Both the position numbers and the translations under genes were made by a program. Of a DNA stretch of 64,000 bases, positions 26,356 through 35,813 are shown in pieces (the first letter of the stretch is position 1; each line of letters opens with the position of its first letter). A model generated the notes under the pieces. That model was not told the DNA's origin. It saw only the letters and a program-made list of their open reading frames with translations, and did no database searches. This DNA is from Bacteroidales bacterium (GTDB taxonomy: Bacteria > Bacteroidota > Bacteroidia > Bacteroidales > CG2-30-32-10), in NCBI GenBank assembly GCA_035353855.1, contig DAOQAK010000009.1, positions 1 through 64,000 on the forward strand. The letters are read 5' to 3'.

Positions 26356-27534
26356 ATGAAAAAAATAATACTATTTATTTTTGTATTTACATTAACCATT
26401 AATCATATAAATGCTCAATGGCAACAGACAAGCCTTGATAATACTCAAGTTTATTCATTAGCCATAAGCGGAAACAATATTTTTGCCGGGACTTTTTATG
26501 GTAGTGGTGTGTACTTGTCTTCAAACAATGGAAATAATTGGACTGTTGTGAATACAGGCTTAACAAGTACAATGATACAATCATTAGCTATAAGCGGAAA
26601 CAACATTTTTGCTGGGACATATAATAATGGGGTATACTTATCAACAGATAATGGCAATAATTGGACAGATATGAATACAGGCTTATTAGATGCCAATATC
26701 AAAGCATTAACTATAAAAGGGGACACCATTTTTGCAGGAACTAATGGCGGTGTTTATCTGTCTACAAACAATGGACAAAATTGGGCAGCAACATCTTTAT
26801 CTGATACTATTGCTGTTTTAGCTTTAGTAATTAAAGGGGATTCCATTATTGCCGGGACTGATGGTGGTGTGTATTTATCTACAAACAACGGAATAGTTTG
26901 GTTAACTTTGAATAATGGTTTACCAGTAAATACTTCAGTTTATTCATTAGCAATAAACGGGAACAATTTTATTGCAGGTACAGATAATGGTATATATGTT
27001 TCTACAAATAATGGAAATAATTGGATTGCTGAAAATACAGGTATAGCAAGTACTTCAATCTACTCATTAGTCATAAGTGGGAATAACATTTTTGCAGGAA
27101 CTAATAATGGGGTATATTTTTCTTCAAACAATGGACAACTTTGGACATTGGAAAGTAACGGTTTAGTAAATTATATTTATGTTTTTTCTTTAGCCATAAA
27201 AGGAGATACTATTTATGCCGGTACAAGTAAACCGGGAACATCTGGTGGTGGTGTATGGAAACGTCCATTATCTGAATTAACGGGAATAGCAGAACAATAT
27301 AATTATATTAATGATTTCTCTTTTTATCCTAATCCTGTAAAAAATTATATTACCATTAAAAACTCTAAAGAAACAGAAATAAACTTTTATTCAATTCAGG
27401 GACAACTAATAAAAACCCTAACAACAAACAGTAATAAAACAAGTGTTGATGTTTCAGCATTTCCAAGTGGTGTTTATATTATTGAAGTTAAAACAAACGA
27501 AAGTTGTTTATTGAAAAAATTTATAAAGGAATAA
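26356..27534 (+). CDS. Secreted beta-propeller-like protein with T9SS sorting domain
   Basis: A 392-residue protein. Signal peptide to INAQ (~residue 21). Then about seven ~40-residue repeats with the core SLAISGNNIFAGT-x-GVYLSTNNGNNW, each carrying an Asp-box-like S-x-N-x-G-x-x-W; this is the BNR/YCF48-type blade that closes into a beta-propeller. A type A T9SS domain ends the protein (FYPNPVKNYITI, PSGVYIIEV). Such propellers usually bind ligands or proteins at the cell surface; the target is unknown. Confidence 0.83.
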   Translation: MKKIILFIFVFTLTINHINAQWQQTSLDNTQVYSLAISGNNIFAGTFYGSGVYLSSNNGNNWTVVNTGLTSTMIQSLAISGNNIFAGTYNNGVYLSTDNGNNWTDMNTGLLDANIKALTIKGDTIFAGTNGGVYLSTNNGQNWAATSLSDTIAVLALVIKGDSIIAGTDGGVYLSTNNGIVWLTLNNGLPVNTSVYSLAINGNNFIAGTDNGIYVSTNNGNNWIAENTGIASTSIYSLVISGNNIFAGTNNGVYFSSNNGQLWTLESNGLVNYIYVFSLAIKGDTIYAGTSKPGTSGGGVWKRPLSELTGIAEQYNYINDFSFYPNPVKNYITIKNSKETEINFYSIQGQLIKTLTTNSNKTSVDVSAFPSGVYIIEVKTNESCLLKKFIKE

Positions 27535-27554
27535 ATTATATTATTTCTTAAGAC

Positions 27555-27635
27555 AACTATATAAATGTTTTTCAATTTACTTTTTAAAATGTCAAAGTAC
27601 AGGAAAAGCATGAAGTGATTGAATTTCTGAGGTAA
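27555..27635 (+). pseudogene. Remnant of a type B T9SS sorting domain
   Basis: A frame with one in-frame stop reads TF*NVKVQEKHEVIEFLR-stop and lines up with the last residues of the protein ending at 26297 (TFENGEVQEKHGCIELLR). The shared DNA continues past the stop codon (aggtaattcag). It is the 3' end of a lost paralogue or a duplication scar. Confidence 0.65.
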
Positions 27636-27766
27636 TTCAGCATGCAGTCCGCCGAGGTGGATAAGAATCAAGGATGAATGTTCAATTTTGAATGATTAAT
27701 ATAAAATTACCTAATAACTCTGAAAAACGAATAACCTAACCAGCAACCACAAACTAATAACCAAAG

Positions 27767-28301
27767 ACATCAATTTAATATTTTCCATTTACTATTATCT
27801 ATCCGCCGTGGCGGAGCTATAAAAAGGTCAAAGGTTGAAAGGTTTAGCTACAAGCCAAGTCAATGGTTAAAGGGGGGTGGAAAAACTCCATTAACAAAAA
27901 ACATATAACCAAGCCAGCAGCCATCAGCCAACAACCAATCCGCCTTGGCGGACATCAATTTAATATTTTCTATTTGCAATTATCTATCCGCCGTGGCGGA
28001 GCTATAAAAAGGTCAAAGGTTGAAAGGTTTAGCTACAAGCCAAGTCAATGGTTAAAGGGGGGTGGAAAAACTCCATTAACAAAAAACATATAACCAAGCC
28101 AGCAGCCATCAGCCAACAACCAATCCGCCTTGGCGGACATCAATTTAATATTTTCTATTTGCAATTATCTATCCGCCGTGGCGGAGCTATAAAAAGGTCA
28201 AAGGTTGAAAGGTTTAGCTACAAGCCAAGTCAATGGTTAAAGGGGGGTGGAAAAACTCCATTAACAAAAAACATATAACCAAGCCAGCAGCCATCAGCCA
28301 A
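27767..28301. repeat. 185-bp tandem repeat array
   Basis: Two complete identical 185-bp units (27801-27985 and 27986-28170) plus a third partial unit (28171-28301), preceded by a diverged partial copy (27767-27800). Each unit contains two small palindromes of tccgcc-n-ggcgga type (atccgccgtggcggag and tccgccttggcgga). The 76-codon frames inside the units are repeat artefacts. Identity between units implies recent amplification. Confidence 0.95.
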
Positions 28302-28355
28302 AAACCACAACCATTTCTTCTATTTGATATTTTCTATTTGCTATCATCAATGAAG

Positions 28356-28476
28356 TAATACCAATTGTTAATTTAAAATAGTCCAAAGGCTATTTTAAAT
28401 TTTACAATGGTTATGCCGATGACATAGATGTTATAATACAATTTATTGGACTATTACATATATACAATCGGTATTA
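28356..28476. mobile_element. MITE-like element with 31-bp terminal inverted repeats
   Basis: The ends, 28356-28386 (starting taataccaattgt, ending atagtccaa) and 28446-28476, are inverted repeats matching at 25 of 31 positions. The 121-bp element also contains an inner hairpin (28371-28400). It carries no open frame. A 9-bp word tttgctatc occurs near the left side (28337-28345) and directly after the right end (28477-28485), but it does not abut the left end, so it is not a clean target duplication. Confidence 0.65.
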
Positions 28477-28477
28477 T

Positions 28478-28507
28478 TTGCTATCTAATGATTATTAATT
28501 AAATTTG
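28478..28507 (+). promoter_or_regulatory. Bacteroidota-type promoter for prfB
   Basis: TTG (28478-28480), a 19-bp spacer and TAAATTTG (28500-28507): an exact consensus match, 17 bp before the prfB ATG. The TTG lies 1 bp outside the right end of the MITE-like element. Confidence 0.8.
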
Positions 28508-28524
28508 CATTTCAATATAAAATT

Positions 28525-29614
28525 ATGGTAACTGCTGAAAATATTAAAGACCTTACCCGAAGGCTCGAAGCCTTAAGGAGGTTCCTTTGACATTAAGAAA
28601 AAACTTTCACTGATTGCCGAAGAAGAAAAACTTACATTACAACCCGATTTCTGGAACGACTCCAAACAAGCCGAAAAAATTTTAAAATCAATTAAAGAAA
28701 AAAAAAGCTGGACTGAAGCATATTCCCTTTCTGAAAGCGGAATGAACGATTTGAATGTGATGTGGGATTTTTTCCAGGAAGGCGAAGCTACCGAAGAGGA
28801 TATTGATAAACAATATTCCGCTACTTTAAATAATATTGAGGTTCTTGAATTCCGCAATATGCTTAGCGGAGAAGAAGATAAACTGGGTTCTGTATTAAAT
28901 ATCAATTCGGGAGCTGGCGGAACCGAAAGCCAGGACTGGGCCGAAATGCTTATGCGAATGTACATCCGCTGGGGCGAACGAAATAATTATAAAATAAATG
29001 TTCTTGATGTGCAGGAAGGCGATGTTGCCGGAATAAAATCGGCATCACTCGAATTTGAAGGTGATTACGCTTATGGTTATCTGAAAGGGGAAAGCGGTGT
29101 TCACCGTTTGGTAAGGCTTTCGCCATTTGATGCTGCCAATAAACGTCACACATCATTTGCTTCTGTGTTTGCTTATCCTATAATAGATGAAAATATAAAT
29201 ATCGATATCAATCCTGCCGATATTAGCTGGGATACCTATCGTTCTTCAGGTCCGGGCGGACAAAATGTGAATAAGGTTGAGACCGCAGTTCGTTTGCGCC
29301 ATGCTCCAACCGGTATTATCATCGAATGCCAGGTAACCCGCTCACAGCAACAGAATCGTGAAAAAGCTTTACAGATGCTTAAATCGCAGTTATACGAATT
29401 GGAACTGCGTAAGAAAAAAGAAACACTTGCTGAAATAGAAGGAAATAAAAAAAGAATAGAATGGGGCTCGCAAATTCGTAATTACGTTATGCATCCTTAC
29501 AAAATGGTCAAAGATTTACGAACAGGTGTTGAGACATCGAATGTGCAGGCAGTGATGGATGGCGATTTATACGATTTTATTAAAGCTTACCTGATGGAAT
29601 TCGGACAGAAATAA
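28525..29614 (+). CDS. prfB: Peptide chain release factor 2 (programmed +1 frameshift)
   Basis: Translation starts at ATG 28525 and reads 21 codons to CTT (28585-28587), where UGA (28588-28590) stops zero-frame ribosomes. Slipping +1 on CUU-UGA-C gives GAC at 28589 and continues to 29614, giving 362 residues, normal for RF2. An internal Shine-Dalgarno-like aaggagg lies 3 bp upstream of the slippery codon, as in the classic autoregulated gene: low RF2 favours frameshifting. The body has the RF2 markers SPF (anticodon mimic, RLSPFDAANKRHTS) and GGQ (SSGPGGQNVNKVET). RF2 reads UGA, so it matters here because the same genome carries a UGA-decoding tRNA-Sec. Confidence 0.97.
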
Positions 29615-29805
29615 GTCCTAAAATTCAAGCATCAAGCTCAAAACCCAAATGGTCTTCTTGGAAAAAATAATTAAGGAGATTAAACGCTATAATAGTGTTT
29701 GAAAATTCTTTTCTCTTTTTGAATTTGATACTTTGGATTTTTTTTACATAATATTGTTAATGAAATAACAAAAAATGTAAATTAGCATGTCGATTAATTT
29801 TTAAT

Positions 29806-30147
29806 ATGTACCAGGTTTATCATAATCCCCGTTGTAAAATAAGTCGTAGTGTTGTTGATGAATTACAGAAACACAATGCAGAAATTCAGATAATCGATTA
29901 CCAGAAAAATATTCCAGGCATTGAAGAATTAAAAAAGCTTCTTGCAAAATTGCATTTGAAACCTTTTGATATTATCAGGAAGAACGAAAAAATTTTCAAG
30001 GAAAAATTTCAGAAAAAAAAGTTCACCGACGATGAATGGCTTATCATTATTCGCGAATATCCGATATTGATGGAACGTCCAATAGTTGTAAAAAATAATA
30101 AAGCCATTATTTGCAGGCCCCCTGAAAGAATTGAAGAATTTCTGTAA
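29806..30147 (+). CDS. ArsC/Spx-family thioredoxin-fold protein
   Basis: A 113-residue protein of the arsenate reductase-like family: HNPRCKISRSV at the start carries the catalytic-type Cys (residue 10) and a following Ser-Arg, and MERPIVV near residue 90 holds the Arg that binds the oxyanion. The closest type is the YffB/ArsC group, often annotated as arsenate reductase although its true substrate is usually unknown. No ars genes are nearby. It precedes fumarase by 40 bp on the same strand. Confidence 0.8.
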   Translation: MYQVYHNPRCKISRSVVDELQKHNAEIQIIDYQKNIPGIEELKKLLAKLHLKPFDIIRKNEKIFKEKFQKKKFTDDEWLIIIREYPILMERPIVVKNNKAIICRPPERIEEFL

Positions 30148-30187
30148 AAAAAGAAAAATAAAATTTAAACTATAAACAACATACACT

Positions 30188-31801
30188 ATGGCGGATTTTA
30201 TTTATGAAAAGCCTTTTCAGATTGGAAAGGATTTAACCAGGTACAGACTGCTTACAAAAGATTATGTAAAAGTAATTGAAGCAGGAGGCAGAAAAATTTT
30301 ACAGGTTGACCCGAAAGGATTAGAGCTTCTTGCAAAAGAAGCAATTTTTGATTTGTCATTTTTTCTTCGCACTTCTCATCTTGAAAAGTGTGCAAAAATA
30401 CTTGACGATCCCGAAGCAACAGACAATGACAAATTTGTTGCGCATGTGATGCTTAAAAATACTGTTATTTCTGCTAAAGGTGAACTTCCATGGTGCCAGG
30501 ATACCGGAACAGCAATAGTGATAGGCAAAAAGGGTGAGCAGGTTTGGACGAGCGGTAATGATGCAGAATTTTTATCGAAAGGAATTTATACAACATACCA
30601 GGAAAAGAACCTGAGGTATTCGCAGATAATACCATTGTCAATGTTTGAAGAAAAGAATTCAGGAACGAACATGCCTGCACAGGTTGACATTTATGCAACA
30701 GAAGGGATGTCGTACGATTTTCTGTTTATTACCAAAGGCGGTGGCTCTGCTAATAAAACATTCTTATATCAGCAAACAAAATCATTGTTGAATGAAGAAT
30801 CGCTGGTAAAATTTGTGAAAGATAAAATTAAAGATCTTGGTACATCAGCCTGTCCGCCTTATCACCTGGCGCTTGTAATTGGCGGTACCTCTGCTGAAGT
30901 TACACTTAAAACCGTGAAAGAAGCATCTGCCGGCTATCTTGATAATCTGCCAACAACAGGTAACGCCAGCGGTCGTGCATTCCGTGATATTGAATGGGAA
31001 AAGAAAATTGAAAAAATTTGTAATGAATATGGTGTAGGTGCACAGTACGGTGGAAAATATTTTGCCCACGATGTACGGGTGATAAGGCTTACACGTCATG
31101 CAGCCTCTTGTCCTGTTGGATTGGGAGTGAGTTGTAGTGCCGACAGAAATATTAAAGCACACATTAATGAGAATGGAATTTTCATTGAAGAGCTTGAAAG
31201 AAAACCCGAACGTTTTATTCCTGCAAAAGAACCGAAACTTGAAAAAGCAGTTGAAATAAATCTCGACAGGCCGATGAAAGAAGTTCTGGCCGAGCTTACA
31301 AAATATCCAATTAAAACCAGGTTGAGTCTTACCGGAACACTAATAGTTGCAAGGGATGCAGCTCATGCACAGCTTAAAAAAATTATTGATGAAGGTAAAC
31401 CAATGCCTGATTATTTTAAGAATCATCCTATTTATTATGCAGGCCCTGCAAAGACTCCGAAAGGTATGCCTTCGGGAAGCTTTGGTCCAACAACTGCCGG
31501 ACGTATGGATCCTTATGTTGATTTATTCCAGAGCCTTGGTGGTTCGTTGATCATGCTGGCAAAAGGAAACCGTACCAAAGCTGTTAAAGATGCATGCAAA
31601 AAATATAGTGGATTCTATCTTGGCTCTATTGGTGGACCTGCTGCAATACTTGCTGCTGAAAATATTAAGTCTGTTGAGCTTGTAGATTTTGAAGACCTTG
31701 GCATGGAAGCTATCCGTAAAATCAGGGTTGAAAATATGCCGGCATTCATCATTACTGATGATAAGGGAAATGATTTTTTTGATGAGTACAACAATAAATA
31801 A
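30188..31801 (+). CDS. Fumarate hydratase, class I (iron-sulfur type)
   Basis: A 537-residue class I fumarase with fused alpha and beta domains. It hydrates fumarate to malate in the TCA cycle using a labile [4Fe-4S] cluster. Visible features: cluster Cys in LPWCQDTGTA, a GGGSANKTFLYQ stretch, GTSACPPYHLALVIGGTSAE, then the beta-domain part KTPKGMPSGSFGPTTAGRMDPYVD and GSIGGPAAILA. This oxygen-sensitive form suits an anaerobe. A terminator follows within 20 bp, marking the end of the unit. Confidence 0.95.
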   Translation: MADFIYEKPFQIGKDLTRYRLLTKDYVKVIEAGGRKILQVDPKGLELLAKEAIFDLSFFLRTSHLEKCAKILDDPEATDNDKFVAHVMLKNTVISAKGELPWCQDTGTAIVIGKKGEQVWTSGNDAEFLSKGIYTTYQEKNLRYSQIIPLSMFEEKNSGTNMPAQVDIYATEGMSYDFLFITKGGGSANKTFLYQQTKSLLNEESLVKFVKDKIKDLGTSACPPYHLALVIGGTSAEVTLKTVKEASAGYLDNLPTTGNASGRAFRDIEWEKKIEKICNEYGVGAQYGGKYFAHDVRVIRLTRHAASCPVGLGVSCSADRNIKAHINENGIFIEELERKPERFIPAKEPKLEKAVEINLDRPMKEVLAELTKYPIKTRLSLTGTLIVARDAAHAQLKKIIDEGKPMPDYFKNHPIYYAGPAKTPKGMPSGSFGPTTAGRMDPYVDLFQSLGGSLIMLAKGNRTKAVKDACKKYSGFYLGSIGGPAAILAAENIKSVELVDFEDLGMEAIRKIRVENMPAFIITDDKGNDFFDEYNNK

Positions 31802-31820
31802 AAATAAATTTTGCTTCATA

Positions 31821-31856
31821 AAAAAACTCATGAGCAATCATGAGTTTTTTTATTTT
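31821..31856. terminator. Bidirectional terminator
   Basis: A 13-bp stem (aaaaaactcatga / tcatgagtttttt) with a gcaa tetraloop and T/A tracts. It separates convergent fumarase and lipoprotein genes. Confidence 0.88.
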
Positions 31857-31876
31857 TCTGAAAGATAGATTTTAAT

Positions 31877-33034
31877 TTATTTTAATAATGATTTATTTTT
31901 CCAGACAATATCTTTAACCATTCCTTTTAATACTTCTCCTGCTTTTAAGATCATTGCAGGGTTTGAAGGGAAAGGTAGAAAATCATTACCTAATTTCTTT
32001 TTGGTTTCATCAGTAAGTGCATTCAAATCACCATTAGCTGTTGCAAAATAATTTTCAAAAAATGATTCGGCGGTAACAGGTTCGGTCTTTATCAAATCTT
32101 CTGTTTCTGCACTTAAGTAATCAAGAGCTCCGCTGATGACAGCCGATTTCTTTTGCATGGTTTCATTAACAATGCAGGTAATAGTTTTATATTTTGGGAT
32201 TTTAATATCATTACCTAAGCTGTCTTTCATAACATTGCCAAGCGAATCGAGTTTGTATGTGAATCCGTCCTGAATTTCTTTTGTTTCGGTATATTGTTTT
32301 TCTTTGATTGATTCCGGTGAAACATCAATAACTTTTATGTTCATCAAAATAACATAAGCGTAATCGCGTCCTTCAACTTCTTTGGTATCGTAGTTAATCC
32401 ACATCTGGTTCAATTCCGACATTGATATTTTTGTAAGTATGGATTCAAAATCTGCAGGCAATGGAATAGTTGTTCCATTTAAGATTTTAAATAACACATT
32501 TGCTGTTCCTTTTACAATAGCTGCTTTTTCAAGCGAATCGCAATCTTTATAAGTGGTATAATAATTTTTTACTTTTTCAAATTCATAATATGCTTTTTGT
32601 GCATTTTCGCATCCGCTTTGTTTTAAAAGAGATTTTGCATGAACATAAAAATATTCGGCAGCTTTCTTCTTGGCTTCGATAATATCGTTATCATAATTTA
32701 CATTTTCAAAACCAATTTTGCTTAATAAATTTTCGGGCAATACTTTTACTTTTTCCTGGCGTACTTTAAGAGAAACATATTTTGAATATACTTTGTCCCA
32801 AATATCGGGTTCACCTGTTTTCTTTAAAAATGTAATATCATCAAGGTCTTTCTGGTTTGCAAGTTTGTATGAGTTTGAAAGTACATTAAGTTCCTTATAT
32901 TTTTCATTCAAAACTTTTTTCAATGACTTGTTTATCGCTTCATCGTAAAATCCTTTTTGCATTAATTTTTTTGACGAAGAACATCCCGAAATGATTATCA
33001 TCAGTGTGATTGAAAGGGTAAATATTTTTTTCAT
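31877..33034 (-). CDS. Predicted lipoprotein, function unknown
   Basis: Starting at the ATG at 33034 (an upstream in-frame ATG at 33070 would spoil the signal peptide), the protein has 385 residues, beginning MKKIFTLSITLMIIISGC with the lipidated Cys at 18. The mature part is helix-rich with Lys-heavy stretches (~20-170), and a KQYTETKEIQDGF segment around 255. It resembles uncharacterised Bacteroidota lipoproteins with tetratricopeptide-like helices, but no family could be named. It is alone, convergent with fumarase. Confidence 0.7.
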   Translation of the reverse strand: MKKIFTLSITLMIIISGCSSSKKLMQKGFYDEAINKSLKKVLNEKYKELNVLSNSYKLANQKDLDDITFLKKTGEPDIWDKVYSKYVSLKVRQEKVKVLPENLLSKIGFENVNYDNDIIEAKKKAAEYFYVHAKSLLKQSGCENAQKAYYEFEKVKNYYTTYKDCDSLEKAAIVKGTANVLFKILNGTTIPLPADFESILTKISMSELNQMWINYDTKEVEGRDYAYVILMNIKVIDVSPESIKEKQYTETKEIQDGFTYKLDSLGNVMKDSLGNDIKIPKYKTITCIVNETMQKKSAVISGALDYLSAETEDLIKTEPVTAESFFENYFATANGDLNALTDETKKKLGNDFLPFPSNPAMILKAGEVLKGMVKDIVWKNKSLLK

Positions 33035-33133
33035 AACATCATGTATTAAGTTGCAAAAATAAATAAACAAAGATTAAGCCATTTAATAAAAGTTTTATTA
33101 TTACAATAGTTTGTTAATCTTTTAATAATTTTT

Positions 33134-33224
33134 AGGCTAAAGCCCAATTTTATTGAGTTTTATTAATCCCGATTTTAAGGTCGGGGTTATTGTGAAACCC
33201 ACAATTATAAAGGGCTTTAGTCCT
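33134..33224. repeat. Composite palindromic element (type 1)
   Basis: A 91-bp element with nearly perfect inverted ends (aggctaaagccc at 33134 and gggctttagtcct at 33212) and a central palindrome cccgattttaaggtcggg (33168-33185). A shorter relative lies at 55740-55791. It occupies the region upstream of the RND exporter gene, a 330-bp gap with nothing else except a possible promoter. Confidence 0.75.
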
Positions 33225-33319
33225 TACATAAAAATTACCTAACAATTATTATTAGACATAAACATAAAATTGAAGGATTAAAAATAATTTATTCATTTTT
33301 CTTTTACAAATGAATATCT

Positions 33320-33327
33320 TAATTTTG
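33320..33327 (+). promoter_or_regulatory. Putative -7 box (TAATTTTG)
   Basis: It matches TAnnTTTG, 39 bp before the RND exporter ATG. The -33 position has a T run without a TTG, so this is a weak call. Confidence 0.4.
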
Positions 33328-33366
33328 AGGTTTCTAAAAAAATAGGGTTACATAAAAATATAAATA

Positions 33367-35766
33367 ATGTGGACTGTACTTGTTAGATTAATACTAAGGA
33401 ATAGACCGGGAATTATTATTGTAATTGCTCTTCTAACGGGTTTTATGGCTTACCAGGCATTAACCGTTCAGCTTTCTTATGAGTTGCCCCGAATGCTTTC
33501 ATCGGGCGATTCAACGTCAATTAAATATGATATTTTTAAAAGCCGGTTTGGTGAAGACGGGAATGTTTTTGCTGTCGGAATTAAGAACAATAAAATTTTT
33601 GAACTTACACAGTTTAATGCTTTATATGAATTGTGCTCAGAAATAAAGAAAAAAGAAGGTATAGAAGAAGTAGTGTCAATTACCCGTCTGATCAATATTT
33701 ATAAAAATGACAGCCTGAAAAAATTTAGCTTTGGGCCCATAGTTCCGGGTAAACTTAAAACACAAGCTGAAGTTGATAGTATCCGAAATTTAATTTTCTC
33801 TCTTCCATTCTATAAAGGTTTATTATATAATGAGAGCAAAGATGTTTTCCTGTTAGGTATCACACTTGATAAAAATAAAATTAACGATAAGAGCAGGGAA
33901 GGGTTGATATTTGATATTAAATCAACGATTGATAATTATCAGGTAAAGACCGGAAGTGAAGTCCATTATTCAGGTTTACCATACATCAGGACACTTACAA
34001 CACAAAAAATTAAATCAGAGCTTATACTTTTTATTATACTTTCTTTGATTATTGCAGCGATTATCATGATTCTTTTTTTCAAATCAGCCAAAGTTGTTTT
34101 CTCTTCAATGATAATTGTTTTAGTTAGTATTATCTGGACACTTGGAACGCTTTCGCTATTTGGATTTAAAATTACTATTCTTACCGGCGCTATTCCTTCG
34201 GTGATTACCATAATTGCTATTGAAAATTGTATTTTCCTGATCAATAAATATCATTGGGAATACAAACTTCATGGAAATAAAATCAAAGCATTATCAAGGG
34301 TTGTAAAACGAATAGGATTTGCTACGCTAATGACCAATTTAACAACAGCTACAGGGTTTGCTGCTTTTGTTTTCACTTCTAATGTAATGTTACGCGAATT
34401 TGGAATCGTAGCATCAATTAATGTAATGATCGAGTATTTATTGTCGCTTGCGTTAATACCAATTCTGTTCAGCTATTGGGCACCACCTAAAGAAAAACAT
34501 GTTGAACATTTGGAAAATAAAAAAGTTGTAAAGGTTATTGAAACTATAAAATCGTTGGTTTTTAACAGGCGGGGTATTGTTTATATTATTACAACGCTTT
34601 TTGTAGTGGTTTGTATATTTGGAACTACCTTTATGAAGACTTCAGGAAAATTGGTTGATGATATCAAATCTTCTGACCCGATATTTGTTGACCTTAAATT
34701 TCTTGAAAAGAACTTTAATGGTGTAATGCCTTTTGAAATATGCATTGATACAAAAAAGAAAAACGGGGTAATGAAGTTATCAACGATTAATAAAATTAAT
34801 AAACTTCAACAGGAGATCGATAGTTTTCCCCAGTTTTCAAAAGCATTATCCCTTGCTGAATTTGTGAAATTTGCCAAGCAGGCATTTTATAATGGCGACT
34901 CATCGTTTTATAAAATTCCCAACAATAATGAAAAAGATTTTATTTTATCATATCTTCCAACGAATATAAAAGGTAAGAAAAACCTGATGCATTCTTTTCT
35001 CGATAGTACGAAACGTTATACACGAATAAGTGTTCAAATGAAAGATGTGGGAAGTAAAGAAATGAAGCTTATTGAATCTAAATTAAGACCTAAGATTGAT
35101 TCCATTTTTAATCCTAAAAAATTCGATGTTACCATTACCGGAAATAGCGTGGTATTTACAAAAGGAACCGATTTTTTAATTCGTAATCTTTGGGAAAGCT
35201 TAATCATAGGAATACTTATAATATCAGTTTTGGTTGCGATTGTATTCTCTTCATATCGTATGGTTGTTATTGCAATGATATGTAACCTGATACCTTTGCT
35301 CGTAACTGCTGCAATAATGGGGTATGCAAGTATTCCCGTAAAACCATCAACATTAATAGTTTTTAGTATTGCATTGGGAATTTCAATTGATAATGCCTTG
35401 CTATTTTTGTCGAAATACAGGCATGAACTGAAAACAAATGAAGGAAATATTAAACTTGCTGTTTCTAATGCTTTAAGCGAAACAGGTATCAGTATGATTT
35501 ATGCTTCCATTGTTCTTGTAATGGGTTTTGCTGTATTCTCGGTATCAGAATTTGGAGGAACGCAAGCATTGGGCATGTTGATTTCGATAACTTTATTTGT
35601 TGCGCTTTTCTTTAATATTATTGTTTTGCCTTCACTCATAATTACTCTTGATAAAATCATTACCACAAGATCATTCAGAAAACCAATCATTGAAATTTAC
35701 GATGTTGAAGTTACTGACGATAATAATGATGAGATGCTTTCGGAAGAGTTAAAAGAAAAAAACTAA
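33367..35766 (+). CDS. RND superfamily exporter (MMPL/HAE3-like)
   Basis: A 799-residue membrane protein with the RND two-half plan: TM1 at ~15-32, a large extracytoplasmic loop (~33-215), TM2-6 (~218-370), TM7 (~400-420), a second loop (~425-610), and TM8-12 (~615-765). The second half keeps the TM4-like GISIDNALLFLSKYRHEL motif; in the first half the same place reads AIENCIFLINKYHWEYK, with Glu-Asn instead of the usual Asp. This family exports lipids, hopanoids or drugs in complex with periplasmic partners; none is adjacent here. Substrate unknown. The gene ends 47 bp before rfbA. Confidence 0.87.
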   Translation: MWTVLVRLILRNRPGIIIVIALLTGFMAYQALTVQLSYELPRMLSSGDSTSIKYDIFKSRFGEDGNVFAVGIKNNKIFELTQFNALYELCSEIKKKEGIEEVVSITRLINIYKNDSLKKFSFGPIVPGKLKTQAEVDSIRNLIFSLPFYKGLLYNESKDVFLLGITLDKNKINDKSREGLIFDIKSTIDNYQVKTGSEVHYSGLPYIRTLTTQKIKSELILFIILSLIIAAIIMILFFKSAKVVFSSMIIVLVSIIWTLGTLSLFGFKITILTGAIPSVITIIAIENCIFLINKYHWEYKLHGNKIKALSRVVKRIGFATLMTNLTTATGFAAFVFTSNVMLREFGIVASINVMIEYLLSLALIPILFSYWAPPKEKHVEHLENKKVVKVIETIKSLVFNRRGIVYIITTLFVVVCIFGTTFMKTSGKLVDDIKSSDPIFVDLKFLEKNFNGVMPFEICIDTKKKNGVMKLSTINKINKLQQEIDSFPQFSKALSLAEFVKFAKQAFYNGDSSFYKIPNNNEKDFILSYLPTNIKGKKNLMHSFLDSTKRYTRISVQMKDVGSKEMKLIESKLRPKIDSIFNPKKFDVTITGNSVVFTKGTDFLIRNLWESLIIGILIISVLVAIVFSSYRMVVIAMICNLIPLLVTAAIMGYASIPVKPSTLIVFSIALGISIDNALLFLSKYRHELKTNEGNIKLAVSNALSETGISMIYASIVLVMGFAVFSVSEFGGTQALGMLISITLFVALFFNIIVLPSLIITLDKIITTRSFRKPIIEIYDVEVTDDNNDEMLSEELKEKN

Positions 35767-35813
35767 ATTCGTTAAAACATAAAACTGATTTTTTATTTAA
35801 TTAAATTGAGAAA

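Noticed and set aside
27863..28278. Two identical 76-codon frames with VKGGWKNSINKKH
   Set aside because: They are translations of the 185-bp tandem repeat, without a start signal or family match.
28346..28485. Target-site duplication tttgctatc around the MITE-like element
   Set aside because: The left copy is 10 bp away from the inverted-repeat end, so it is not a proper duplication.
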